Below, piece after piece: positions 31,155 to 45,107 of a stretch of DNA of 64,000 nt. Below the pieces are notes generated by a model. It was not told where the DNA came from. It ran no database searches and saw nothing but the letters and a program-made list of their open reading frames with translations. This DNA comes from Crossaster papposus (Eukaryota; Echinodermata; Asteroidea; Velatida; Solasteridae). The DNA lies in the NCBI GenBank assembly GCA_037893245.1, contig JBAIAA010000313.1:1-64000 (forward strand). The letters run 5' to 3'. The stretch's first letter is position 1; every line of letters begins with the position of its first letter. A program made the position numbers and the translations under genes.

Positions 31155-32166
31155 CTAGAAATGTGTTTGTGGACAAACACAGAGCTGTTTCGCTTGTCTA
31201 AAAATGACTTGGAATATGTGAGTGGTGGTCTATGTGTGTACCAAATCTGAAGTCGATCGGATTTACCAAAGTGCCAAATATATCTTGGTTGCAAAAAACG
31301 TGTACAAATCCTATGGGAAAAACTGCACCTTTAACGTGACGTCACATGGCCCACGATGACGTCGTCATGACGTCATCTTAATTTCCGTCTATAACACATC
31401 CTGGAATACTTGCATACCAAGTTTGACCCCAATCAGACCTTTACTTCCAGAGATAGAGGGTCTTAAAAACTACACCTTTAAAGTGACGTCACCTGACCCA
31501 CGATGACGTCATCATGACGATTATCCTTGTGGCCCTCATAGAGATGGTGGTCGAGGTGTGTACTAAGTCTCGAGTCGATTGGATTTACCAAAGTGTCAAA
31601 TTCAATAGTCTGACGAAAAACGTGTACAAAACCTATAGGGAAAACTGAACCTTTAATGTGACGTCACATGGCCCATGATGACGTCGTCATGACGTCATCT
31701 TAATTTTCGTCTATAACACATCCTGGAATACTTGCATACCAAGTTTGACCCCAATCAGACCTTTACTTCCAGAGATAGAGGGTCTTATAAACTGCACCTT
31801 TAATGTGACGTCAAATGACCCACGATGACGTCATCATGGCGATTTTTCTTCTGGCCCCTCTGGGGATGGTGGTCGAGGTGTGTCTTAAGTCTAAAGTCGA
31901 TCGGATTCACCGAAGTGTCAAATTCAATATTCTGAAGAAAAACGTGTACAAATCCTATGGGGAAAAATTGCACCTTTAACGTGACGTCACGTGACCACGA
32001 ATGACGTAATCGTGACAAATTTCTTCTAGGATCATCTGTGGGTGGTGGTCTAAGAGTAGGCCAAGTCTCAAGTCGATCAGATTTACCAAAGTGCCAAAGT
32101 GTATTGTCCGAACAAAAAACGTGTACAAACCCTATGGAGAAGAGTCTGAAGGAGAAAAAAAAAAAA
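31155..32166. repeat. C unit 2
   Basis: Near copy of C unit 1 placed on the other side of D unit 1. It diverges in its tail (GAGTCTGAAGGAG then A-run). Confidence 0.85.
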
Positions 32167-32715
32167 ATAGACATGTGTTTGTGGACAAACACAGAGCTGT
32201 TTCGAGTGTCTTACATTATTTTCAATATGTGTGTGTGGTGGTCTATGTGTGTGCCAAGTCTCAAGTCGATCAAATTTACGAAAGTGTCAAAGTCAATAGT
32301 CTGAAGAAAAACGTGTACAAAACCTATGGGGGAAAAATTGAATCTTTAAGGTGACGTCACGTGACCTTGATTGACGCAATCGTGCCGAATTTCTTTCAGG
32401 AACATCTGGGGGTGGTGTTCTAAGTGTATGCCAAGTTTCAAGTCGGTCGGATTAACCAAAGTGTCAAAGACAATAGTCTGAAGAAAAACGTGTACAAAAC
32501 CTATGGGAAAAATTTCACCTTTAACGCGAAGTCACGTGACCTTGAGTGACGTAATCACAACGAATTTCTTCTAGGACCGTCCTTGGGTGATTGTCTAAAT
32601 ATATGCCAAGTCTCAAGTCGATCGGAATTACCAAAGTGTCAAAGTGTATTGTCTGAATAAACGTGTGCAAATCCTATGGAGAAAAGTCTGAAAAAGAAAA
32701 AAAAAGAAAAGAAAA
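32167..32715. repeat. C unit 3 (start CTAG mutated to ATAG)
   Basis: The shortest C unit, about 549 bp. It has the hairpin and GAGCTGTTTCG intact, but the first base of CTAG is A. Confidence 0.8.
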
Positions 32716-33422
32716 CTAGACATGTGTTTGTGGACAAACACGGAGCTGTTTCGAGTGTCTCAAATTACTTTCAATATGTGTGTGGTGGTCTTTTGTGTGT
32801 GCCAAGTCTCAAGTCGATCAGATTTAATAAAGTGTCAAAGTCAATATTCTTAAGTAAAACGTGTACAAAACCTATAGGGGAAAATTGAACCTTTAACGTG
32901 ACGCCCCGTGACCTTGAATGACGTAATCGTGCCAAATTTCTCCTACGACCGTCTGTGGATGGTGGTCTATGTGTGTGCCAAGTCTCAAGTCGATCGGATT
33001 TACTTAGTGTCAAAGTCAATAGTCTAAAGAAAACGTGTACAAAACCTATGGGGGACGAATTAAACCTTTAACTTGACGTCACGTGACCTTGAATGACGCA
33101 ATCGTGCTGAATTTTTTTCAGAAACATCTGGTGGTGGTGTTCTGAGTGTATGGCAAGTTTCAAGTCGGTCGGATTTACCAAAGTGTCAAATTCAACAGTC
33201 TGAAGAAAAACGTGTACAAAACCTATGGGAAAAATTTCACCTTTAACGCGAAGTCACGTGACCTTGAATGACGTAATCGCGACGAATTTCTTCTAGGACC
33301 GTCCTTGGGTGGTTGTCTAAGTGTATGCCAAGTCTCAAGTCCATCGGATTTACCAAAGTGTCAAAGTGTATTGTCTGAACAAACGTGTACAAATCCTATG
33401 GAGAACAAAAGGCAAAAAAAAA
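32716..33422. repeat. C unit 4
   Basis: Four 175-195-bp modules, with the GTGACGCCCCGTGACC variant of the CRE block. Tail GAGAACAAAAGGC then A-run. Confidence 0.85.
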
Positions 33423-34141
33423 CTAGACATGTGTTTGTGGACAAACACAGAGCTGTTTCGAGTGTCTTTCAATATGTGTTGATGGTCTTTGGTGTGTGCC
33501 AAGTCTCAAGTCGATCAGATTTACTAAAGTGTCCAAGTCAATAGTCTGAAGAAAAACGTGTACAAAACCTATAGGGGAAAATTAAACCTTTAATGTGACG
33601 CCCCGTGACCTTGAATGACGTAATCGTACCGAATTTCTTCTAGAACTGTCTGTGGATGGTGGTCTAAGTGTGTGCCAAGTCTCAAGTCGATCAGATTTAC
33701 TAAAGTGTCAAAGTCAATAGTCTAAAGAAAAACGTGTACAAAACCTATGGGGGAAAAAATTGAACCTTTAACGCTAGGTCACGTGACCTTGAATAGTGCA
33801 ATTGTGTCGAATTTCTTTCCGGAACATCTGGGGATGATGTTCTAAGGGTATGCCAAGTTTCAAGTCGGTCGGATTTACCAAAGTGTCGAAGACAATAGTC
33901 TTAAGAAAAACGTGTACAAAACCTATGGGGAAAATTTCACCTTTAACGCTAAGTCACGTGACCTTGAATGACGTAATCGCGACGAATTTCTTCTAGGACC
34001 GTCCTTGGGTGGTTGTCTAAGTGTATGCCAAGTCTCAAGTCCATCGGATTTACCAAAGTGTCAAAGTGTATTGTCTGAACAAACGTGTACAAATCCTATG
34101 GAGAACAAAAGGCAAAAAAAAAAAAAAAAAAAAAAAAAAAA
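33423..34141. repeat. C unit 5
   Basis: Close relative of C unit 4, with the same tail type. Confidence 0.85.
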
Positions 34142-35096
34142 CTAGACATGTGTTTGTGGACAAACACAGAGCTGTTTCGAGTGTCTTACATTACTTTCAA
34201 TATGTGTGTGTGGTGGTCTATGTGTGTGCCAAGTCTCAAGTCGATCAAATTTACGAAAGTGTCAAAGTCAACAGTCTAAAGAAAAACGTGTACAAAACCT
34301 ATGGGGAAAAATTGAACCTTTAACGTGACGCCCCGTGACCTTGAATGACGTAATCGTGCCGATTTTTTTCTAGGACTGTCTGTGGATGGTGGTCTAAGTG
34401 TGTGCCAAGTCTTAAGTCGATCGGATTTACTAAAGTGTCAAAGTCAATAGTCTAAAGAAAAACGTGTACAAAACCAATGGGAGAAAAATGTGCACCTTTA
34501 ACGGGACGCCACGTGATGTTCAATGAAGCAATCGTGCCTAATTTCTTTCAGGAACATCTGAGGGTGTTGTTCTAAGGGCATGCCAAGTTTCAAGTCGGTC
34601 GAATTTACCGAAGTGTCAAATTCAATAGTCTGAAGAAAAACGTGTACAAAACCTATGGGAAAAATTTCACCTTTAACGCAAAGTCACGTGACCTTGAATG
34701 ACGTAATCGCGACGAATTTCTTCTAGGACCGTCCTTGGGTAGTTGTCTAAGTGTATGCCAAGTCTCAAGTCCATCGGATTTACCAAAGTGTCAAAGTGTA
34801 TTGTCTGAATAAACGTGTGCAAATCCTATGGAGAAAAGTCTGAAAAAGGAGAAAAAAAAAAAGAAAAAAAAAAAACAGAAAAAAAAAAACTTTAACGATT
34901 ACAAAAGCTGTTTCGGTGAAAAACCGAAACAGCTAAAAAAAAAAAAAAAAAAAAAACCAGAACGAAAACAAAAGCTGTTTCGGTGAAAAACCGAAACAGC
35001 TAAAAAAAAAAAAAAAGAAAAAAAAAAACTTTAACGATTACAAAAGCTGTTTCGGTGAAAAACCGAAACAGCTAAAAAAAAACAAAAAAAGAAAAA
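34142..35096. repeat. C unit 6 with triple terminal hairpin
   Basis: Ends with three AGCTGTTTCGG hairpins (34906-34934, 34973-35001, 35045-35073) separated by A-runs and CTTTAACGATTACAAA or CAGAACGAAAACAAA leaders. Confidence 0.85.
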
Positions 35097-35927
35097 CTAG
35101 ACATGTGTTTGTGGACAAACACAGAGCTGTTTCGGATGTCTTAGATGACTTTCATTATGTGTGTGCCAAGTCTGAAATCGATTGGATTTGCCGATTTTCC
35201 CAAGATATATAAGTTGAAAAATACGTGTACAAATCCTATGGGAAAAACTACACCTTTAATATGACGTCACATGACACCCGATGATGTCATCATGATGTCA
35301 TCTTAATTTTCGTCTATAACACATTCTGGAATACTTGCAAACCAAGTTTGACCCCAACCGGACTTGTACTTTCAGAGTTAGAGGGTCCTAAAAACTGAAC
35401 CTTTAATGTGACGTCCCATGACCCCCCGATGACGTCATCATGACGATTTTCCCCCTTCGCCCTCCTGGAGATGATGGTCGAGGTGTGTGCTAAGTCTCAA
35501 GTCGATCAAATTTACGAAAGTGTCAAAATCAATAGTCTGAAAAAAAACGTGTACAAACCCTATAGGGAAAAAAATTGCACCTTTAACGTCACGTCACGTG
35601 ACCTTAAATGACGCAATCGTGCCAAATGTCTTCAAGAGCCATCTGTGGGTGGTGTTTTAGGTGTATGCCAAGTTTCAAGTCGGTCGGATTTACCAAAGTG
35701 TCAAAGTCAATAGTCTGAAGAAAAACGTGTACAAAACCTATGGGGAAAAATGTTACCTTTAACATGACGTCACATGACCTTGAATGACGTAATCGCGACG
35801 AATTTCTTCTAGGACCGTCCTTGGGTGGTTGTCTAAATGTATGCCAAGTCTCAAGTCGATCGGATTTACCAAAGTGTCGAAGTGCTATGCCAGAAGAAAA
35901 TGACAAAAAAGAAAAAAAAAAAGAAAA
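35097..35927. repeat. C unit 7
   Basis: Long-module type (CACATGACACCCGATGATGTCATC variant) with no terminal hairpin. Confidence 0.85.
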
Positions 35928-36837
35928 CTAGACATGTGTTTGTGGACAAACACAGAGCTGTTTCGATTGTCTAACGTTACTTTCATGTGTGTGTGGTGGT
36001 CTATGTGTGTGCCAAGTCTGAAGTCGATTGGATTTACACAAGTGCCAAATATATATTAGTTGAAAAAACGTGTACAAATCCTATGGGGAAAATTGAACCT
36101 TTAATGTGACGTCACATGATACCCGATGATGTCATCATGATGTCATCTTAATTTTCGTCTGTAACACATCCTGGAATACTTGCATACCAAGTTTGACCCC
36201 AATCGGACATGTACTTCTAGAGATAGAGGGTCTTAAAAACTAAACCTTTAATGTGACGTCACATGACCCCCGATGACGTCATCATGAAGGATTTTCTCCT
36301 TGGCCCTCCTGGAGATGGTGGTCGAGGTGTGTGCTAAGTATCAAGTCGATCAATTTTACGAAAGTGTCAAAATAAATAGTTTGAAGAAAAACGTGTACAA
36401 ACCCTATGGGGAAAACAATTAGACGTTTAACGTCACGTCACGTGACCTTGAATGACGCAATCGTGCCGAATTTCTTCAATGGCCATCTGTGGGTGGTGTT
36501 CTAAGTGTATGTCAAGTTTCAAGTCGGACGGATTCACCAAAGTGTCAAAGTCAAAAGTCTGAAGAAAAACGTGTACAAAACCTATGGGAAAAATTTTACC
36601 TTTAACATGACGTCACGTGACCTTGAATGACGTAATCGCGACGAATTTCTTCTAGGACCGTCCTTGGGTGGTTGTCTAAATGTATGCCAAGTCTCAAGTC
36701 GATCGGATTTACCAAAGTGTCAAAGTGTATTGGCAGAAAAAACGTGACAAAAAAGAAAAAAAAAAAGAAAAAAAAAAACTTTAACGAAAACAAAAGCTGT
36801 TTCGGTGAAAAACCGAAACAGCTAAAAAAAAAGAAAA
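35928..36837. repeat. C unit 8
   Basis: Related to unit 7. One AGCTGTTTCGG hairpin near its end (36795-36823). Confidence 0.85.
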
Positions 36838-37241
36838 CTAGACATGTGTTTGTGGACAAACACAGAGCTGTTTCGATTGTCTTACTTTCAATATGTGTGT
36901 GTGGTGGTCTATGTGTGTGCCAAGTCTGAAGTCGATTGGATTTACACAAGTGCCAAAGATATATTAGTTGAACAAAACGTGTACAAATCCTATGGGAAAA
37001 ATTGTACCTTAGACCTATGAAAAACATACTGCTGCTGAGATACAATTTATAATGTTTTAATGCAGGGTCAAAAACCTTTGACCCTCAGAAAGGGAATTTC
37101 CCCTCCTTCTTTGCTCTTGGAATAAATAATAACCCCCATACCCGCCACAATAAGTTGAAATTAGCCTCTTAGATTTGTTTTTGTTCATGGTAATTTTCCT
37201 GTTATTTTACTAATATGACATTTTAGTAATACGTCTATTTT

Positions 37242-37559
37242 TGACCTTTGACCTTTTTCTGTAAGGGGCCAGTAGTTATTCTATGTCATCTTTGTTCATA
37301 ATCCTGTGCATTTTGACACCAATATCATCTATATACTATATTTTGTTGCTATAAATATGACATTTTAGTAATAAAATTGTTTTGTGACCTTTGACCTCAT
37401 TTTCGGAGGTCAGGATTTGGTCCCAAGGGTCAATAATTATTTGATGTCATCTTCTATTGTAATTCTGTGCATTTTGACACCAAGATCATCTATATACCAT
37501 ATTTTGTTGCTAAAATATGATTTTTAGTGATTTGGGCAGGGGTCAATGACCTTTGACCT
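37242..37559 (-). promoter_or_regulatory. Three perfect DR1 nuclear-receptor motifs
   Basis: TGACCTTTGACCT (reverse complement AGGTCAAAGGTCA, a canonical DR1) at 37242-37254, 37385-37397 and 37547-37559. The same three are kept in the duplicate at 52033-52045, 52175-52187 and 52338-52350. Binding is not shown. Confidence 0.6.
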
Positions 37560-37894
37560 CTAATAAAAAAAATCACCAACCCCTATCCCTCCTTCCTTTT
37601 TGTTGTTAGTTGTCCATACCCATACCTACCCAAATCAGTTGAAATTAGCTTCTTTTAAATTTGTTCACAGATGAACCTTAAGTTAGGGATACCGGTACTA
37701 TATATGCACACTGCGAGAAACGAGTGAAATCAACCAAAATCCTACAATGTTCATCGTGCATAAGTACCAGTGCATGCGGTCGCATGATGTTTGCAAGTAC
37801 AAACGCCCAATTATTCTGCGCGTGCGCATAATAACCGACAACAAAAACCTAGCTTGCTGGACAAAAAATCAGGTCAAAATGTATGACCGGTCGT

Positions 37895-38935
37895 GAAATT
37901 GGATGTCAATATTTACGTAGATATTCAAGATTTTTGAGGCAAGTCGTGAAATTTGTCTTGAATATCGTCGTAAATATTGACGTCAAATTTCACGACTTTC
38001 CCCAAGGTCGCGAACATTGACATCAATATTGACGTCAAATTTCAAGAGTTTCCCCAAAAGTTGCAAATATTGACGTCAAATTTGACGTCAATATTCGCGA
38101 CTTTTTGGGAAACTCTTGAAATTTGACGTCAATATTGACGTCGATATTCGCGACTTTGGGGAAAGTCGCGAATATCGCCGTCAAATTTGACATCAATATT
38201 TGCAACTTTTGGGGAAACTCTTGAAATTTGACGTCAATATTGATGTCAATGTTCGCGACCTTGGGGAAAGTCGTGAAATTTGACGTCAATATTTACGACG
38301 ATATTCAAGACCTTGGGAGCAAGTCGTAAAATTTGTTGCGAATATCGACGTCAAATTTGACGTCAATATTCGCGACTTTTTGGGAAACTCTTGAAATTTG
38401 ACGTCAATATTGACGTCAATATTCGCGACTTTGGGGAAAGTCGCGAATATCGCCATCAAATTTGACGTCAATATTTGCAACTTTTTGGGAAACTCTTGAA
38501 ATTTGACGTCAATATTGATGTCAATGTTCGCGACCTTGGGGAAAGTCGTGAAATTTGACGTCAATATTTACGAAGATATTCAAGACTTTGGGAGCAAGTC
38601 GTAAAATTTGTTGCGAATATCGACGTCAAATTTGACGTAAATATTCGCGACTTTCGGAGAAACTCTTAAAATTTGACGTCAATATTGATGTCAATATTGG
38701 TGTCAATATTGATGTCAATATTCGCGACTTTGGAGAAAGTCGTGAAATTTGACGTCAATATTGACGTCAATATTAGCAACTTTTGGGGGAAAGTCATAAC
38801 ATTGACGTCAATATTGACGTCAATATTAGCAACTTTTGGGGGAAAGTCATAACATTTGACGTCAATATTGACGTCAATATTCGCGACTTTGGAAAAAGTC
38901 GTAACATTTGTTGCAAATATTGATGTCAATATTCA
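37895..38935. repeat. Palindromic GACGTCAATATT satellite, copy 1
   Basis: Dense repeats of AATATTGACGTCAATATT (an 18-bp palindrome), TTGACGTCAAATTTGACG and the hairpin ATATTCGCGACTTT-GGGG-AAAGTCGCGAATAT. At 38142-38177 the stem is 16 bp and perfect. A higher-order period of about 273 bp is visible between 38275 and 38548. Confidence 0.85.
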
Positions 38936-39985
38936 CACTCTGTGTAGTCCCTCCAAGGCCACCATAATTATGGCTTAAAGGTCACAAAACACAACATTTC
39001 ATATACAAATCACACGGTGACGTCATCACGACATCATCAAAAACTGCTCCTTAAAGGCGACGTCACATGTTCCACAATGTTGACATCATGACGTTACCTA
39101 CATTTCGTCCATAACACATCCCAGAATACCTGTATGTACCAAGTTTGACCCCAATCGGACATGTACTTTCAGAGAAAAAGGGTTCCAAAAACTGCACCTT
39201 TAATGTGACGTCACATGACCAACAATGACGTCATAATTACGTCATCCTAATTTCGTATATAACTCATCCTGGAATACATGAATACCAAGTTTGACCACAA
39301 TCGGACCTGTATTTCTAGAGATAGAGGGTCTTAAAAACTGAACCTTTAATGTGATGTCACATGACCCCTGATGACGTCATCATGACGATTTTCTTTTTGG
39401 CCCTACTGGGGATGGTGTTTGAGGTCTGTGCTAAGTCTCAAGTCAATTGGATGTACAGAAGTGTCAAATTTAATATTCTGAATAAAAACGTGTACAAATC
39501 CTATGGGAAAAAACTGTACCTTTAACGTGACGTCACGTGACCACGAATGACGTAATCGTGACAAATTTCTTCTAGGATCATCTGTGGATGGTGATCTAAG
39601 TGTATGCCAAGTCTCAAGTCGATCGGATTTACCAAAGTGCCAAAGTGCTATGCCAGAACAAAAAACGTGTACAAACCCTATAGAGAAGAGTCTGAAGGAG
39701 AAAAAAAATAAAAAAAGAGAAAAAAAAAAATCAGAAGGAATACAATAGCTGTTTCGGCTGTAGTGCCGAAACAGCTAAAAAAAAAACTTTAACGAAAACA
39801 AAAGCTGTTTCGGCTGAAAGGCCGAAACAGCTAAAAAAAAATCAGAACGAATACAATAGCTGTTTCGGCTGAATTGCCGAAACAGCTAAAAAAAAAAGAA
39901 AAAAAAAGAAAAAAAAGAAAAAAAAAAACTTTAACGAAAACAAAAGCTGTTTCGGCTGAAAGGCCGAAACAGCTAAAAAAAAAAA

Positions 39986-41638
39986 CTAGACATGTGTTTG
40001 TGGACAAACACAGAGCTGTTTCGGCTGTCTAAGATGACTTTTATTATGTGTGTGCCAAGTCTGAAATCGATTGGATTTGCCAATTTTCCAAAGATATACA
40101 AGTTGAAAAATACGTGTACAAATCCTATGGGAAAAACTGCACCTTTAAATTGACGTCACATGACACCCGATGATGTCATCATGATGTCATCTTAATTTAC
40201 GTCTATAACACATTCTGGAATACTTGCATACCAAGTTTGGCCCCAATCAGACATGTACTTCCAGAGATAGAGGGTCCTAAAATCTGCCCCTTTAATGTGA
40301 CGTCACATGACCCACGATGACGTCATCCTGACGATTTTTCCCTTGGCACTCCTGGGTTTGATGGTCGATGTGTGTGCTAAGTCTGAAGTCGATCGGATTT
40401 ACCAAATTGTCAAATTCAATAGTCTGAAGAAAAACGTGTACAAAACCTATGGAGAAAATTAAACCTTTAATGTGACTTCACATGACTCCCGATGATGTCA
40501 TAATTACGTCATCTTAATTTTCGTCTATAACACATCCTCGAATACTTGCAAACCAAGTTTGACCCCAACCGGACTTGTACTTTCAGAGTTAGACGGTCTT
40601 AAAAACTACACCTTTAATGTGACGTCACATGACCCCCCGATGACGTCATCTTGATTATTTTGTTCTTGACCCTCCTAAGGATGTGTGCCAAGTCTCAAGT
40701 CGATCAAATTTACGAAAGTGTCAAAGTCAATAGTCTAAAGAAAAACGTGTACAAAACCTATTGGGGAAAAATTGAACCTTTAACGTGACGTCACGTGACC
40801 TTGAATGACGCAATCGCGCCGAATTTCTGTCAGGAACATCTGGGGGTGGTGTTCTAAGTGTATGCCAAGTTTCAAGTCGGTCGGATTTACTAAAGTGTCA
40901 AAGTCAATAGTCTGAAGAAAAACGTGTACTAAACCTATGGGGAAAAATTGAACCTTTAACGTGACGTCACGTGACCATGAATGACGTAATCGTTACGAAT
41001 TTCTTCTAGGATTATCTGTGGGTGGTGGTCGAGGTTTGTGCTAAGTCTCAAGTCGATCGAATTGACAGAAGTGTCAAATTCAATATTTTGAAGAAAAACG
41101 TGTACAAAACCTATGGAGAAAATTGAACCTTTAATGTGACGTCACATGACACCCGATGATGTCATAATTACGTCATCTTAATTTTCGTCTATAACACATC
41201 CTCGAATACTTGCAAACCAAATTTGACCCCAATCGGACGTGTACTTCCAGAGATAGAGGGTCTTAAAAACTGCACCTTTTGTATAACGTCACATGACCCA
41301 AGATGACGTCATCATGACGATTGTTCTCCTGGACCTCCTGGGGATGGTGGTCGAGGTGTGTGCTAAGTTTCAAGTCAATCGGATTCACCAAACTGTCAAA
41401 TTAAATAGTCTGAAGAAAAACGTGTACAAAACCTATGGGGGAAAATTGCACCTTTAACGTGACGTCACGTGACCAAGAATTATGTAATCGCGACGAATTT
41501 GTTCTAGGACCGTCCTTGGGTGGTTGTCTAAATGTATGCCAAGTCTCAAGTCGATCGGATTTACCAAAGTGTCAAAGTGTATTGGCAGAAAAAACGTGTA
41601 CAAATCCTATGGAAAAAAGTGACAAAAAAAAAAAAAAA
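39986..41638. repeat. C unit 10
   Basis: Long-module type with several CACATGACACCCGATGATGTCAT variants. Similar to C unit 18. Confidence 0.85.
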
Positions 41639-43033
41639 CTAGACATGTGTTTGTGGACAAACACAGAGCTGTTTCGAGTGTCTAAAATTACTTTCAATAT
41701 GTGTGTGGTCGTTTTTTGTGTGTGCCAAGTCTCAAGTCGATCAGATTTACTAAAGTGTCAAAGGTAATAGTCTAAAGAAAAACGTGTACAAAACCTAACG
41801 GAAAAAAATAGAAACTTTAACGTGACGCCCCGTGACCTTGAATGACGTAATCGTGCCGAATTTCTTCTAGGGCCGTCTGTGGATGGTGGTCTCAGTGTGT
41901 GCCAGGTCTCAGTGTGTGCCAAGTCTCAAGTCGATCGGATTTACTAAAGTGTCAAAGTCAATAGTCTAAAGAAAAACGTGTACAAAACCAATGGGAGAAA
42001 AATGTGAACCTTTAATGTGACGTCACATGACACCCGATGATATCATCACAATGTCATCTTAATGTTCGTCTATAACACATCCCGGAATACCTGAATACCA
42101 AGTTTGACCCTAATTGGACTTGTACTTCCAGAGATAGAGGGTCTTAAAAACTACACCTTTAATGTGACGTCACATGACCCACGATGATGTCATCATGACG
42201 TCACCCTGATTTTCGTCTATAACACATCCTGGAATACTTGCATACCAAGTTTGACCCCAATCGGGCCTGTACTTCCAGAGATAGAGGGGCCTAACAACTG
42301 CACCTTTAATGTGACGTCACATGACCCACGATGACGTCATCGTGACGATTTTTCCCTTGGCCCTCCTGGGGATGGTGGTTGAGGTGTGTGCTAAGTCTGA
42401 AGTCGATAAAATTTACGAAAATTTCAAAGTTAATATTCTGAGGAAAAACGTGTACAAAACCTATGGGGGAATAATTTTCACATTTAACGTGACGTCACGT
42501 GACCTTGAAAGACGCAATCGTGCCGAATTTCTTCCAATATCATTTGTGGGTGGTGTTCTAAGTGTATGCCAAGTCTCAAGTCGGTCGGATTTACCGAAGT
42601 GCCAAAGTCAATAGTCTGAATAAAAACGTGTACAAAACCAATGGGAGAAAAATGTGAACCTTTAATGTGACGTCACGTGACCTTGAATGACGCAATCGTG
42701 CCGAATGTCTTTCAGAAACATCTGGGGGTGGTGTTCTAAGTGTATACCAAGTTTCAAGTCGGTCGGATTTACCGAAGTGCCAAAGTCAATAGTCTGAAGA
42801 AAAACGTGTACAAAACCTATGGGGAAAATTAAACCTTTAACGTGACGTCACGTGACCTTGAATGACGCAATCGAGCCAAATTTCTTCTAGGACCATCTGT
42901 GGGTGGAGGTCTAAGTGTATACCAAGTCTCAAGTCGATTGGATTTACCAAAGTGCCAAAGTGTATTGGCAGAACAAACGTGTGTAAATCCTATGGGTAAA
43001 AACACTGAAAGTGGAAAAAAAAAACAAAAAAAA
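41639..43033. repeat. C unit 11
   Basis: Mixed short and long modules. The start region resembles C unit 17. Confidence 0.85.
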
Positions 43034-44372
43034 CTAGACATGTGTTTGTGGACAAACACAGAGCTGTTTCGGATGTCTAAAATGACCTTCAATATGTGGG
43101 TGGTGGTCTAGTGTGTATCAAGTCTGAAATCGATCGGATTTACCAAAGTGCCAAATATATTGCTTGAAAAAAACGTGTACGAATGCTATTAAAAAAACTG
43201 AACCTTTAATGTGACGTCACATGACCCACGATGACGTCACCACCACGAGTTTTCTCTTGGCCCTCCTGGATATGGTGGTCGAAGTGTGTGCTAGGTCTCA
43301 AGTCGATCAAATTTACGAAAGTGTCAAAGTCAATAGTCTAAAGAAAAACGTGTACAAAACCTATGGGTGGAAAATTGCACCTTTAACGTCATGTCACGTG
43401 ACCTTGAATTACGCAATCGTGCCAAATTTTCTCCAGAACCATCTGTGGGTGGTGTTCTAAGAGTATGCTAAGTCTGGAGTCGAGTGAATTTACCAAAGTG
43501 TCAAAGTCAATAGTCTGAAGGAAAACGTGTACAAAACCTATAGGGAAAACTACACCTTTAATGTGACGTCACATGACCCACGATAATGTCATCATGACGT
43601 CACCCTAATTTCCGTCTACAACACATCTCGGAATACCCGTATACCAAGTTTGACCCCAATCGGACCTGTACTTCCAGAGATAGAGGGTCCTAAAAACTGC
43701 ACCTTTAATGTGACGTCACATGACCCACGATGACGTCATTATGACGATTTTTCCCTTGGCCCTCCTGGGGATGTTGGTCGAGATGTGTGCTAAGTCTCGA
43801 GTCGATCAAATGTACGAAAGTGTCAAAGTCAATAGTCTGAAGACAAACGTGTACAAACCCTATGGGAAAATAAATTACACCTTTAACGTCACGTCACGCG
43901 ACCTTGAATGATGCAATCGTGCCGAATTTCGTCCAGGACTATCTGTCAGTGGTGTTCTAAGTGTATGTTAAGTTTCAAGTCGGTCGGATGTACCAAAGTG
44001 TCAAAGTCAATAGTGTGAAGAAAAACGTGTACAAAACCTATGGGAAAAATTTAACCTTTAACGTAAAGTCACGTGACCTTGAGTGACGTAATCGCGACGA
44101 ATTTCTTCTAGGACCGTCCTTGGGTGGTTGTCTAAAAGTATGCCAAGTCTCAAATCGATCGGATTTACCAAAGTGCCAAAGTGTATTGGCAGAACAAACG
44201 TGTGTTAATCCTATGGGTAAAAACACTGAAAGTGGAAAAAAAAAAAAAAAAAAAAAAAAAAAACTTTAACGAAAACAAAAGCTGTTTCGGTGAAAAACCG
44301 AAACAGCTAAAAAAACTTTAACGAAAACAAAAGCTGTTTCGGTGAAAAACCGAAACAGCTAAAAAAAAAAAA
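43034..44372. repeat. C unit 12 with double hairpin tail
   Basis: Tail ACTGAAAGTGG plus A-run, then hairpins at 44280-44308 and 44332-44360. Confidence 0.85.
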
Positions 44373-45071
44373 CTAGACATGTGTTTGTGGACAAACACAG
44401 AGCTGTTTCGAGTGTCTTTCAATATGTGTGTGATGGTCTTTTGTGTGTGCCAAGTCTCAAGTCGATCAGATTTACTAAAGTGTCCAAGTCAATAGTCTAA
44501 AGAAAAACGTGTACAAAACCTATGGGGGAAAATTGAACCTTTAATGTGACGCCCCGTGACCTTGAATGACGTAATCGTGCCGAATTTCTTCTAGGGCCGT
44601 CTGTGGATGGTGGTCTAAGTGTGTGCCAAGTCTCAAGTCGATCGGATTTACTAAAGTGTCAAAGTCAATAGTCTAAACAAAAACGTGTACAAAACCAATG
44701 GGAGAAAAATGTGAACCTTTAATGTGACGTCACGCAACCTTGAATGACGCAATCGTGCCGAATTTATTTCAGAAACATGTGGGGGTGGTATTCTAAGTGT
44801 ATGCCAAGTTTCAAGTCGGTCGGATTTACCGAAGTGCCAAAGTCAATAGTCTGAAGAAAAACGTGTACAAAACCTATGGGGAAAATTAAACCTTTAACGT
44901 GACGTCACGTGACCTTGAATGACGCAATCGAGCCAAATTTCTTCTAGGACCATCTGTGGGTGGAGGTCTAAGTGTATACCAAGTCTCAAGTCGATTGGAT
45001 TTACCAAAGTGCCAAAGTGTACTGGCAGAACAAACGTGTGTAAATCCTATGGGTAAAAACACTGAAAGTGG

Positions 45072-45107
<36 letters not shown>

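Larger units (their letters stand above)
36838..39985. repeat. C unit 9, carrying extra segment and palindromic satellite
   Basis: After a normal C start the sequence leaves the family at about 37011 for an 880-bp AT-rich segment with DR1 motifs, then a roughly 1-kb palindromic satellite (37895-38935). It returns to C-type modules and ends with four AGCTGTTTCGGC hairpins (39747-39974). The start and middle are duplicated in C unit 16. Confidence 0.85.
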
